Translations under genes and position numbers: made by a program | Shown: positions 39,216 to 47,320 of the stretch, one piece after another | How the letters are laid out: every line of letters starts with the position of its first letter | Position numbering within the stretch: the stretch's first letter is position 1 | Notes under the pieces: generated by a model | The model's database searches: none | What the model was told of the DNA's origin: nothing | Seen by the model: only the letters and a program-made list of their open reading frames with translations | Source: Cohnella silvisoli | Lineage (GTDB): Bacteria; Bacillota; Bacilli; Paenibacillales; Paenibacillaceae | Reading direction: 5' to 3' | Assembly: GCF_021190915.1 (NCBI RefSeq) | Contig: NZ_JAIOAP010000012.1 | Location: forward strand, 62,001-126,000 | DNA length: 64,000 nt

Positions 39216-39793
39216 TATGCCAATTGCCCGCGACATGTGGTTCTGAAACGTGTGATAAACTTACGGTGTGATTCTGCATTTCCTCCGTGTCTTTCCGCCA
39301 AGATTGACGCGGTATGCGAATCGTTATAATCACCGTTCGACCATGCGCTTAGAACCGCCAATTTCCGAGAATCGTCCTCCGCCAAGAGGGCGATTTTTTC
39401 ATTCGTTATCAATCCGTCATCGACAAGCGCCAACTCATCTCGGAATTGATATTGTTTCTTACCGTCCGCATTTCCGCCCGTCAAGGCTTCCATCGACGTT
39501 AGTTTATCGCGTTGAATTGATCGTCGTTTGATGTGCGTGCTCCGTATTCCCTTAAGTTTATGTATCGCATAGTTGCGGAACGTTCGCCCACCTTCCGGAT
39601 CAAACCTTGCGGCCACATTCGGCAGTTTTCGGTAACACTCGTTAGAGAACGAGCTTTCATCGCGTAGGAGATACCATACCGCTTGTCCCATTCGTTCTAC
39701 GATCGGGATAAAGTACCGGAGGAGATCGTTCATTGATTCCTCACACCCTGCGCCGGCCTTTACAGCTAAGCTATTTAGTTGGTTATCGTTCAT
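39215..39793 (-). CDS. Sigma-70-like phage transcription factor
   Basis: 192 residues. GCEESMNDLLRYFIPIVERMGQAVWYLLRDESSFSNECYRKLPNVAARFDPEGGRTFRNYAIHKLKG resembles sigma-70 region 2, with a helix-turn-helix-like end (NDSHTASILAERHGGNAESHRKFITRFR). It may direct host RNA polymerase to phage promoters. AGGAGG lies 7 nt before the ATG. Confidence 0.6.
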   Translation of the reverse strand: MNDNQLNSLAVKAGAGCEESMNDLLRYFIPIVERMGQAVWYLLRDESSFSNECYRKLPNVAARFDPEGGRTFRNYAIHKLKGIRSTHIKRRSIQRDKLTSMEALTGGNADGKKQYQFRDELALVDDGLITNEKIALLAEDDSRKLAVLSAWSNGDYNDSHTASILAERHGGNAESHRKFITRFRTTCRGQLA

Positions 39794-39896
39794 TTACTGC
39801 CTCCTCTTTGCTTCCACTCTGTATACCCGCTGACTATTCACAGATTGGGACATTGTGGTAAGATTAATTTATTAATTTCATAACGGAGGCGCACCG

Positions 39897-40108
39897 ATGG
39901 GAAAGCGGTCGGCCGCTGCCTTATTCCGGATTTGCTCAAGACTCGCGGATGGAGTCAACGTGACCTCGCTATACTTGCTGATATCGATGAGGGTACGTTA
40001 TCGTCATACACTACGGGACGTACCGCCAATATGCCGTTAGCTGTTGCGGTTGCTGTTGCGGACGCTCTCGGCGTACATCCCCGCGAACTATACGAGTGGA
40101 AGCCGTAG
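39897..40108 (+). pseudogene. XRE-family regulator with broken start
   Basis: The frame ending at 40108 encodes a clear helix-turn-helix (LLKTRGWSQRDLAILADIDEGTLSSYTTG... LAVAVAVADALGVHPRELYEWKP). A good ribosome site and ATG (39897) are one base out of phase: one extra G after ATGGG would restore a normal reading MGKAVGRCLIPDLL.... Without it only an unsupported TTG at 39932 is available. Either decayed or a sequencing error. Confidence 0.62.
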
Positions 40109-40187
40109 TAAGAGCACGGCCTGCCGCGAGTTCTACGATCGTGGAATTTACCGATATTTACATAATATCCCTCGCACCCGTTAACAT

Positions 40188-41180
40188 CTACGTAATTAAC
40201 TGGAAATTCGCCAATTTCCGTACAGCCCTCGCGCGTTCGCACGACCTCCGGATCGGCTCCTCATCCACCGCGCAAGCCCCGCAATTCACGGCGCAAGCCC
40301 ACTCGTTAACGTCCTTATACGGCCTCGCCACGTTAGCCACTCGCAAGTCTATCGCGCCCTTTAACTCCGCTACGATTCGGTTACGCCACGCGCGGCCGGC
40401 GGCATCTCTGTCCCGAAACAACATTAACTCTTCGATAGGTGACCGCAGAATTAACTCCGCCTTCTCCCGGTTAAGCGCTGTGCCGCCCGTTGCGATTGCG
40501 AAGATTCCCGCGCTCATAAGAGTCAGCGCATCAACTTCGGCCTCAACAATAGCTGCCCGCTTAAGTTTTCGTTCATACGTGATGTTAATTCCGTAAACCA
40601 TTTCGCGAATTGGGCGGCCTCCTCGTTCGTACCAAAACGTCTTGCTATCGGTTCGGCGGTACTTAACGTTACCGAGCGATCCGTCCGCATTGAACCACGG
40701 AATTGTAACCGCCCGACGCTGCCGGTCGTATCCGATCGACATCAATCGTTGGACTTCCTCCGATATACCGCGCGATCCCAGGTATGGTGACCGAAACCGG
40801 TACGCGTCGAGAATTGCGCTATCTATCCGGGTAACTCGCGGCTTGTCTGGCACATACAGTTTCGGAAGATTCAACGCGAGCTCGTCCGATTTTTCTTCGC
40901 CGTGGCCGCCGTACTTATCGCGGAGATACTCGAGCGTTTCACCAATCGTCTCATCACGTAGGAAGGCGAGAAGCCGAACGATGCCGCCACGTTGGAACTC
41001 CGGATCATCAGCGCCACTATCGCCCCACGAACCGTAGGCCGGATCATCTTCGTCGAGGATGACGTAGAACGAAGGCTGACGGTCATAGCGCCACGGACTA
41101 GCCGCGATTAAACGTGTGTCCGACCAAGTTGCGCGGATCCACGGGAAGTCGGCGAGTTCGGCGCGTACATCAATCTTCAT
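40188..41180 (-). CDS. DNA primase (TOPRIM, DnaG-like)
   Basis: 330 residues. TOPRIM motifs AAIVEAEVDALTLMSAG (Glu) and LMLFRDRDAAGRAW (DxD). The N-terminal part (ADDPEFQRGGIVRLLAFLRDET) keeps the end of the primase N-domain, but no full zinc ribbon CxxH...CxxC is seen. It makes primers for the phage replisome with the helicase at 41893. The start overlaps the end of the XRE repressor gene. Confidence 0.83.
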   Translation of the reverse strand: MKIDVRAELADFPWIRATWSDTRLIAASPWRYDRQPSFYVILDEDDPAYGSWGDSGADDPEFQRGGIVRLLAFLRDETIGETLEYLRDKYGGHGEEKSDELALNLPKLYVPDKPRVTRIDSAILDAYRFRSPYLGSRGISEEVQRLMSIGYDRQRRAVTIPWFNADGSLGNVKYRRTDSKTFWYERGGRPIREMVYGINITYERKLKRAAIVEAEVDALTLMSAGIFAIATGGTALNREKAELILRSPIEELMLFRDRDAAGRAWRNRIVAELKGAIDLRVANVARPYKDVNEWACAVNCGACAVDEEPIRRSCERARAVRKLANFQLIT

Positions 41181-41760
41181 GATTACGCCTCGCTTTAGTC
41201 CTAGACAAAGCCTTCCGACGAACTTTGTAGAAATCGGTTATTTCATCGGCAAGTAGTTCAATCTCTTCCCCATTAAATAAATCACCTTCCATTTTTTCTA
41301 AAAAACCTAATACTGTTTCCTTAAATAGTCTTGAACCAATACTACCTTTGAGTAAAAAATCTCTTAGCCTGTTGGTGTAGTAATCGCCTTGGTCTTCGCG
41401 GACTTCGTCTTTATTTAATCGGGATAATCTCGAAGTGAATTGTATATACGTTTTAGTTTCAGGCTCAGATGTTGGGACTGCTGACACAATAGAGTCCAGA
41501 ACACTGTCATAATTGGAGGATATTAAATATGATTTTATCGATTCTTCGGTTCCTATTCCCGCTAATAATCGTAAGGTATGTTTGTCATCGTCAAGTGCAA
41601 CCGAAATTTTATCAAGGGTTTCTGTAGTAGGGTGGCTTTCTCCACGCTCAATTTTACTCAGTTGTGAGACACTAACGTCCGTTGCCTCCGCGAACTCCTT
41701 TAATCCCGGATATTTTAGCTTTCTTTTTTGGCGAATGTAATCGCCAACTTTACTGCTCAT
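41170..41760 (-). CDS. XRE-family repressor, autoregulated
   Basis: 196 residues from the ATG at 41760 (GGAGGAG 6 nt upstream). The N-terminal helix-turn-helix is KYPGLKEFAEATDVSVSQLSKIERGESHPTTETLDKIS; the rest is helical and may dimerise. It is more AT-rich than neighbours. The promoter upstream carries two palindromes of equal geometry, pointing to autoregulation. It lies between primase and helicase genes, so it may control replication genes as well as lysogeny. Confidence 0.78.
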   Translation of the reverse strand: MSSKVGDYIRQKRKLKYPGLKEFAEATDVSVSQLSKIERGESHPTTETLDKISVALDDDKHTLRLLAGIGTEESIKSYLISSNYDSVLDSIVSAVPTSEPETKTYIQFTSRLSRLNKDEVREDQGDYYTNRLRDFLLKGSIGSRLFKETVLGFLEKMEGDLFNGEEIELLADEITDFYKVRRKALSRTKARRNHED

Positions 41761-41783
41761 TACAATCTCCTCCAAGGAAAAAT

Positions 41784-41859
41784 ATTATCTAACTGTGATA
41801 ATGTAAATTATATCCTTTGTTTTTTCCTTTGTAAATAATAATTATCCTCTCGCGATAAT
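41784..41859 (-). promoter_or_regulatory. Repressor promoter with two 19-bp operators
   Basis: Minus-strand TTTACA (41830..41835), 17 bp, TATAAT (41807..41812). Palindromes ATTATC-N7-GATAAT at 41784..41802 and 41841..41859 flank it on both sides. Confidence 0.8.
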
Positions 41860-41892
41860 TAATTACTTAAATCGTAGCGTATGTTCTACACA

Positions 41893-43254
41893 TCAGAAGT
41901 TTCCAACGAATTGCGCCGCCGCTTCTGTACCCGTCGGTAGCTCGCGTAAAACTCCGTAATCCATTAACGCTACGAGTTCGACCGTGAATCCTTCGCCACC
42001 ATTCCGCCCTTTATCCACGCCGAGCCTTCCGTTACCGTTAACGGCATCAAACGTAAATAGATTCGTTGTAATCTCGAGTAGCGCCTTCGTAGTTTTCATC
42101 TGATCGCGTTGCGGTAACTTGAGCGTTCGGTGCTCGCCCTCCTCCGTTTCCTGACGCTCAGTATGGGCTTGAACCGTATAGATTCCGACAACATCGTGCT
42201 CGCCGATAATCCGTTCGAGTTTACGTGCTGCTTGTTCGGCCGCGCCCCCTGCCGTCTTATTCGCGTTTCTACCGTAGCAATCATCGAGATTATAAAATGC
42301 ATCGATAATAACTGCGTCGAGCTCCGTCATGTGTAACTCGCGGTCCAAGTCAGCAAGTGTTCGCGTTAAGCCGGCGTCCGACTTCGCCTGCAGATAGAGA
42401 GTTCCCGGATAGTATTCGTTCAGCGCGGCCAATACGTCGAAGAAATACGTTTCGATGTCGCCTTCCAAATTGCCGGATAATATCGCCTTGTTCGGTAAGC
42501 CGACTTTTTGCGCTATGTCAGCGTGTGAGACAGCGCCTTCTCGCGCCGTGATTATCGATATCAAACGCGATACCCACGGATATGATTTCACCTCGTACGA
42601 TTTAACGAGAACGCGCGCCCCCTGCCGCAATAGCTCGTCCGTGATAACCTCGGATAAATACGTTTTGCCGCGCCCCGACTCCGCCATGATTCCGTAAATA
42701 TCTCCGGAGTACAAACCGCCAATAGATTCGTTGAGCGATGCGAACGGTGTGCGCCATAGTTTGAACGACTTGCCCGCCTTACGTTTCTCGTATTCAGCAC
42801 GGAATTCTTGGCTGATTTCAAGCAACGATTTACCCGGCGAAACAGGAACGTTTGTTCCTATTGTAATCTCTGAAAACTTCCCCGTCAAAAGCGAAATAAA
42901 CTCGTCTAGCGTAGCGGTTTTCCCGATTTCTGCATATTTACGGGCGATCTCTCCGCTCCCGTCGTTAAGAAACTCGCCGATGCTCCGTTTACCGTAGGAT
43001 TCCTTAATTTGACGCGATAAATATTCGTATGAATCGGTCACATTCGGTATATAAACGAAGTCTGGCACGTTTTGAATGAGAACAGCGTAACTTGGCGCGT
43101 TACCTTGATTCTCCGCAGAATACTTGCGTAAGAAATCGTATGACTTGCGTTCGGTTTCCGTTAAAAGATGCTCGCGTTGGATGCCGAATCGATCTAACGC
43201 GGGGATATCGTTCGCGTCGACGATTTTACTTATTAACGTTTCAGTTACGGACAA
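41893..43254 (-). CDS. Replicative DNA helicase (DnaB-like)
   Basis: 453 residues from a TTG with GGAGG 10 nt upstream. RecA-type motifs: AESGRGKTYLSE (Walker A), DAVIIDAFYNLDD (Walker B region), VVGIYTVQAHTERQ, and a C-terminal R/K-rich DKGRNGGEGFTVEL. The N-terminal part has a DnaB-like helical domain (ETERKSYDFLRKYSAENQG). It unwinds the phage fork with primase and the DnaC-like loader. A LexA-like box lies inside the gene at 42844. Confidence 0.83.
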   Translation of the reverse strand: MSVTETLISKIVDANDIPALDRFGIQREHLLTETERKSYDFLRKYSAENQGNAPSYAVLIQNVPDFVYIPNVTDSYEYLSRQIKESYGKRSIGEFLNDGSGEIARKYAEIGKTATLDEFISLLTGKFSEITIGTNVPVSPGKSLLEISQEFRAEYEKRKAGKSFKLWRTPFASLNESIGGLYSGDIYGIMAESGRGKTYLSEVITDELLRQGARVLVKSYEVKSYPWVSRLISIITAREGAVSHADIAQKVGLPNKAILSGNLEGDIETYFFDVLAALNEYYPGTLYLQAKSDAGLTRTLADLDRELHMTELDAVIIDAFYNLDDCYGRNANKTAGGAAEQAARKLERIIGEHDVVGIYTVQAHTERQETEEGEHRTLKLPQRDQMKTTKALLEITTNLFTFDAVNGNGRLGVDKGRNGGEGFTVELVALMDYGVLRELPTGTEAAAQFVGNF

Positions 43255-43750
43255 TTCGTGATCACCTCCGTAGTATAGTTGCGATGGATAATTCCGGTAA
43301 AGGCGCAAATTCCGTCAAAATCGCTGTAAGATATTTTCGTCTAGGTATGTGACACGGTATTAATCGGTCTAGACCATTTTAATGTTGCGAAATCGCCCAC
43401 GCCGTTTGACGTAAGGACTTTGTTTCATGAGCAGAAATATCTTACAATTTATCTTATAAATCAGACGAACTCGCTCGTTCTCGTTATTTCTTAAGATTGC
43501 TCGAATTATTCTTCTCTGTAGTATATTCCGGTGACCTATTCCCGTCGAACGCCAAATTCGGCGATTTAGCTTATACAATTAATGGTTGCGAGAATTCCGT
43601 TTTGGTGCGGTTTTCATCGGTTTCAGTACGATTCTTTTCTACTTGATGTCGGTATATACCACTTTAATAACGGTTTTCGACTACGTAAATTCCCGGATGT
43701 TTAGACCCGTGTTCTCCCTCATACTCGTCCGTTCTCGCTCTCACGCAGTT
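43255..43750. other. 496-bp intergenic region with promoter element
   Basis: No supported gene. It holds the 26-bp repeat (43542..43567) with a minus promoter, which would serve the helicase. Short A/T-rich stretches and the inverted element CGCC-N6-GGCG are seen; nothing else. Confidence 0.5.
43520..43567 (-). promoter_or_regulatory. Repeated promoter element, copy 1
   Basis: The 26-bp sequence at 43542..43567 is identical to 48896..48921. On the minus strand its end supplies a -35 (TTCGAC, 43544..43549) 18 bp before TATACT (43520..43525), and a CGCC-N6-GGCG palindrome lies just upstream of the -35. Confidence 0.65.
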
Positions 43751-44542
43751 TTACGCATTTCTTAATCCGCGCTTCGACTCGCCTACGAACGTAAACTCTA
43801 CGCATAAATCCCGCACACGATCGGCTAGCCTCCGGTCGAATAACGATCCTAACTCCGCTAACGGAATGTTCGAAGTATATACGGTCGGTAATTCTGCGGC
43901 AACCCGCGCATTTATCACCGTATGAAGATCGGCGCGGAATGCCTCGGATGCGTCACGTACTCCGAGATCGTCCGCTACTAGGAACGGAACGGTCTGCGCG
44001 ATACGTTGAGCCGCGTAATAGCGGGCGGCTGCAGGCGCGGCGATCTCGTCAGGAACACGCGGCCGGTTGAACGCGTTATAATCCGTTTGCCATGCGTTGA
44101 CGTCGAGGAAATATGCCGGTCGTTCATCCGCTTGCCTGTTGCGTTGAAGCGATCCGATATAATTCACCGTGAGCCACTCGTTAAGGAGCGCGGCCGCTGT
44201 CGTCGTCTTTCCGGTGCCGGGCGTCGCGGAGTAAAGGTAAAGCGATTTAACTGGCACGGAGGACCCACTATCAAACTGTCTTGTAAACGTTGCGACGTAT
44301 TCCTCCAGCGCCACAAAAACGGTCAATTGAGATTCGCGTGCCGGGTTCTTTGCCAACGTCAGCGTGTTATACGCCGTCGGGACATTCGCAGCTCCTACTC
44401 GTCCGCCAGCACCGTTGAGTCCGTGAAGCGCGATATATGACGGACATATTCGCGAGCAAGCTTCGGTATCGGCAGCGGAACAAGGATCGCGGAGTATACA
44501 ACGGGAAGAGTGCGGTGCGGCCGTTTTAACTTCCGTAGTCAG
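43751..44542 (-). CDS. DnaC-like helicase loader (likely CUG start)
   Basis: AAA+ motifs YSATPGTGKTTTA (Walker A) and FLVADDLG (Walker B), then a sensor with TVYTSN and an Arg finger region DRRLADRVRDLC. From a TTG at 44356 there are 201 residues, but the family's Cys-rich N-terminus (four Cys) and the segment SYIALHGLNGAGGRVGAANVP lie upstream in the same open frame. GAGGAGG is followed after 9 nt by CTG at 44542, giving 263 residues. It loads the helicase at 41893. Confidence 0.85.
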   Translation of the reverse strand: MTTEVKTAAPHSSRCILRDPCSAADTEACSRICPSYIALHGLNGAGGRVGAANVPTAYNTLTLAKNPARESQLTVFVALEEYVATFTRQFDSGSSVPVKSLYLYSATPGTGKTTTAAALLNEWLTVNYIGSLQRNRQADERPAYFLDVNAWQTDYNAFNRPRVPDEIAAPAAARYYAAQRIAQTVPFLVADDLGVRDASEAFRADLHTVINARVAAELPTVYTSNIPLAELGSLFDRRLADRVRDLCVEFTFVGESKRGLRNA

Positions 44543-44629
44543 CTTCGTTCACCTCCTCAATAATATCGTATCACGGGAAATTCATACTTCCAAGGGCGTT
44601 TAATTTTGAACGACGATTCAAACGTAAGT

Positions 44630-45214
44630 TTACTTCGTCGTCACATTTCGTTCACATTTCGTGATGATTGCCGCGAGACATATCGCTTCTGACGCGGTAG
44701 ATTTGTGCCCGCTATCCGAAAGTGTAACATCATCGGAATAAAATCCAACGGAGTATTTTCCCTCGTAATGGTTATTATCCGCCACAAACGGAAACCCCTC
44801 GCTACTCATCCTATCAACGACTGTCCAAGCTACGGCAATGTTCGTTGTGTAATTCGGCAACTCCTCGAAAGGTCGCGCGGTCATTCCGCCATTTACCGGA
44901 TTCCTCGCATACCACTCAACGCGGCGAGAGTCGTGGTTAACCTTCGCTGAGTAGCCGAAAACAGCCTCCGCCACCCACGCGTCACGTTCACGCGGCGTCA
45001 TTTCCGCCCACTTCGCGATTATCTCTTCGCGTGTCATATGTTCGCTTCCGTGGTTTGCAAGCCATTCCGCCCTTGTCGGAGTGCTTCCGCAAAACGAACA
45101 TTTGTACCACGCTACTTTCGGAAACTTACCGCCCCAAATGTTCATAACGTTAATCTGTCCGCACGCAGGGCACGAAATCGATTCGGTAGTCAACGCTTTT
45201 TCAATATGCATCAT
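44630..45214 (-). CDS. Zinc ribbon + phage ABA sandwich protein
   Basis: 194 residues from the ATG at 45214 (GGAGG upstream). The N-terminus has CPACGQ...WYKCSFCG, a zinc ribbon as in Lar-type proteins. From about residue 65 EEIIAKWAEMTPRERDAWVAEAVFG and VAWTVVDRMSSEG...YSVGFYSDDVTLSDSGHKSTASEAICLAAI match the phage ABA sandwich domain. Both are common small early phage modules; function is not known. Confidence 0.75.
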   Translation of the reverse strand: MMHIEKALTTESISCPACGQINVMNIWGGKFPKVAWYKCSFCGSTPTRAEWLANHGSEHMTREEIIAKWAEMTPRERDAWVAEAVFGYSAKVNHDSRRVEWYARNPVNGGMTARPFEELPNYTTNIAVAWTVVDRMSSEGFPFVADNNHYEGKYSVGFYSDDVTLSDSGHKSTASEAICLAAIITKCERNVTTK

Positions 45215-45573
45215 CTCTCGCTCTCCTCCGTCCATTTTCCGTCTACTTGCGCCTCGACTCGTATATTTCCCGGATGCATCGTGCGGTCCACTTCGCGCTC
45301 TATCTCCGCTAAGCGGCCGGTAGCACGAGCGGCCTCTAACCGTTGCCACTTTCGGAATACGGCGCTCTCCGCCATTCTACGGAAAGCCGTCCGCTTATTA
45401 TCGTGCTGGCTCCGGCCCTCACGTGACTCACCGACCGCGCCCGATTTAATGTGCGTGATGCGGACGCCGGACTCCGTCTTATTCTGATGCTGGCCGCCCG
45501 GACCACCGGATCTGAATGTGTCGACGCGGCAATCCGCGAGTGTTACGGAAAATAGCGGTTTACGATCGCTCAT
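45211..45573 (-). CDS. Release-factor-like GGQ protein (RF-1 domain)
   Basis: 120 residues from the ATG at 45573 (GGGGG 7 nt upstream). RSGGPGGQHQNKTESGVRITH carries the GGQ tripeptide that triggers peptidyl-tRNA hydrolysis; ESREGRSQHDNKRTAFRRM is the following conserved part. It lacks the stop-codon recognition domain, so it resembles ArfB/YaeJ-type rescue factors rather than full RF1/RF2. In a phage it may free stalled ribosomes. It overlaps both neighbours. Confidence 0.85.
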   Translation of the reverse strand: MSDRKPLFSVTLADCRVDTFRSGGPGGQHQNKTESGVRITHIKSGAVGESREGRSQHDNKRTAFRRMAESAVFRKWQRLEAARATGRLAEIEREVDRTMHPGNIRVEAQVDGKWTEESER

Positions 45574-45746
45574 ACGTTCGCCCCCGTTACCCTCAAATAA
45601 TTCGCGATCCATACGCGCCGCATCCGGTCGTTTCCGTTAGCCTCCGCCATCTCCGCGAGCTCCAAGAACATGCGCGGCGGTATATTAGTGAAGTCGGAGA
45701 CGTAGCTACACGTTGCGTAATCAGATACTCGTTCGTTTACGTTCAT
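45570..45746 (-). CDS. Hypothetical small protein
   Basis: 58 residues, MNVNERVSDYATCSYVSDF... with a helical end. GGAGG lies 7 to 8 nt before the ATG. No family recognised. Confidence 0.6.
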   Translation of the reverse strand: MNVNERVSDYATCSYVSDFTNIPPRMFLELAEMAEANGNDRMRRVWIANYLRVTGANV

Positions 45747-45894
45747 CTCCGTACCTCCGCTCAATTTCGTTTTTGTACGCAATAAGCCGCTTATAACGAA
45801 GTGTGCGCCGGGGCCATCGTACAGGCATCGCACTCCACCGGGCGGATTTACGTGTATAGAAGCGGACGCGCTCTGCTAATGTGCGTTCAATCAT
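45721..45894 (-). CDS. Small highly basic protein
   Basis: 57 residues, MIERTLAERVRFYTRKSARW..., 19 Arg/Lys. GGAGG lies 9 nt before the ATG and the gene overlaps its neighbours by a few bases at both ends. Likely nucleic-acid binding; no family recognised. Confidence 0.58.
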   Translation of the reverse strand: MIERTLAERVRFYTRKSARWSAMPVRWPRRTLRYKRLIAYKNEIERRYGDERKRTSI

Positions 45895-46106
45895 CGAGCG
45901 CTTCCTCCGCTTACCAACTCCGCGAAACGGATCAGTCGGTCCGCGTGCTGCCGCGAGTAGCCCGCTATGGCGACGAATTCGCCGAAACCTCCGATATGAT
46001 CTGCGGCACCCGTATCGCGTACCGTTTTGAGACGGCGGCCAGCGTTGATACGAGCGGATATGGAAGGTGATTTCCTAACGTTTACTTGCGTTAATAATGC
46101 GTTCAT
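45891..46106 (-). CDS. Hypothetical small protein
   Basis: 71 residues from the ATG at 46106 (GGAGG 9 nt upstream): MNALLTQVNVRKSPSISARI..., with a helix near the end (GYSRQHADRLIRFAELV). No family recognised. Confidence 0.6.
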   Translation of the reverse strand: MNALLTQVNVRKSPSISARINAGRRLKTVRDTGAADHIGGFGEFVAIAGYSRQHADRLIRFAELVSGGSAR

Positions 46107-46119
46107 TTTGCGTAACCTC

Positions 46120-46362
46120 CTAAGTCCACCGATTTGCGTTACGTGTAATACCGATAATTGGCGCTTTGCGGAACCAGTGAACCGCGTTAACGGAACGGTC
46201 GTACCCGGAAAAGCGGAAATGTACCGTGAAGCCTCCGATATAGCCCGCGCCTTTATTCCACGAAAGTTTAATCCGCTTCGCACCGTAAGACTTCGTTTTC
46301 AATACGGTAATTTTCCGAAAGACAAACCGCCAGCCGTAACCGTTGAATCTCGTAATTTCCAT
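46120..46362 (-). CDS. Hypothetical small basic protein
   Basis: 80 residues, strand-rich and aromatic (MEITRFNGYGWRFVFRKITV... IGGFTVHFRFSGYDR). CGGAGG upstream of the ATG. No family recognised. Confidence 0.6.
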   Translation of the reverse strand: MEITRFNGYGWRFVFRKITVLKTKSYGAKRIKLSWNKGAGYIGGFTVHFRFSGYDRSVNAVHWFRKAPIIGITRNANRWT

Positions 46363-46366
46363 CGCA

Positions 46367-46746
46367 CTATACCTCCGTATGATTATCGAATTTCATCGGT
46401 TCAACAGGTACAAAATGTACTCCGTAACCGTATGTGAACGGGTAGGTCTTGCGATTCTCTTCATCGCAATAACGTTTTGCTAACGCTTCGTCCGTCGTAT
46501 AACCCACCGCAGTTCCTTCGTCGTCAATAACGAAAAACAACACCGCCATGATTTCAGGTTTTTCCACAGGCTCCGCATACAACCGCCCGGACTTCTCCGA
46601 TTCAATAATTGTATAAATTTCGTCATCCTGCGTCTCAATTTTCGCAATTCTCGGAAACTAACGCCCGCCTCTTCGATATCCACCTTCAACTCCGGACTCA
46701 TTACGCGCAGGCCGGTTCCATTCGGCAAGTCGATATAATTCCGCAT
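46367..46746 (-). pseudogene. Hypothetical protein, single-base frameshift
   Basis: Begins at an ATG (46746) with GGAGG upstream: MRNYIDLPNGTGLRVMSPEL.... After about 30 residues the natural continuation (RIAKIETQDDEIYTIIESEKS... AVLFFVIDDEGTAVGYTTDEAL) is in the -1 frame; the switch is near 46654..46662 and no canonical slippery heptamer is there. The joined protein has about 126 residues. Decay or a sequencing error are both possible. Confidence 0.58.
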
Positions 46747-46754
46747 ATTTTTCG

Positions 46755-46937
46755 TCACCTCCGTATTTTCAGTGCAACCGTAAGCCAGCGTTGCCACTCT
46801 TCATCGTAAATGTAAAACGTATCATTCTCCGTCTTAGTGCGGACTCCACCGTTTATTAACTGGAGAATTTGCCGCGGTAACCAATCGTTAACCGAGTACC
46901 ATTCGCGGATAAATTCTTCGACCGTTTTCGCGTCCAT
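46755..46937 (-). CDS. Hypothetical small protein
   Basis: 60 residues, MDAKTVEEFIREWYSVNDWL..., aromatic and helical. AAAGAG lies 9 nt before the ATG. It is the first gene after the early minus promoter at 47270. No family recognised. Confidence 0.6.
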   Translation of the reverse strand: MDAKTVEEFIREWYSVNDWLPRQILQLINGGVRTKTENDTFYIYDEEWQRWLTVALKIRR

Positions 46938-47320
46938 ATCACGTCACTCTTTCGTTAATTTATCGTCTCATTTGCGCGAGAACACGAATAGCCTCGCGCT
47001 TGCCATCCGGGGGTCGGCGTGGCTGTCTGCGGATGAGGACGTGGGGCGTCCGTCTAACCGTGACGTTTTAAGCGGAGGTTTTCGTGCGGTGATTTTATTG
47101 CGAAGGCCGTGCGGACGCGGGGAGCGTCGACTTGCGTATGGGGATTACGTTGTGCGGCGAATGGAGTGCGATGTTTATTGCGGGGATATCGGTTGGTTCG
47201 TTGTTGTGGTATAATTCGGTCATCAGAATACGTGCACGTGGTTTACACGTATTTTTATGACGTGACATAAATATACACGTATAATAATGTCGTGTCAACA
47301 CTTTTAGGAGGTTTTATTTT
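46938..47320. other. 383-bp early control region
   Basis: No firm gene. A plus-strand 41-codon frame at 47089..47214 with GGAGG 10 nt upstream is possible but weak. The right part holds divergent promoters between the XRE gene at 47321 and the early minus operon, with two TACACGTAT direct repeats (near 47243 and 47273) and the palindrome ACGTGCACGT. Confidence 0.5.
47270..47298 (-). promoter_or_regulatory. Early minus promoter
   Basis: TTGACA (47293..47298), 17-bp spacer, TATATT (47270..47275) on the minus strand. It drives the early genes from 46937 leftward and overlaps repeats that are likely bound by the XRE protein at 47321. Confidence 0.75.

Noticed and set aside
43369-43578. Minus-strand open frame of 69 codons
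   Set aside because: Overlaps the repeated promoter element, lacks a ribosome site and has atypical composition.
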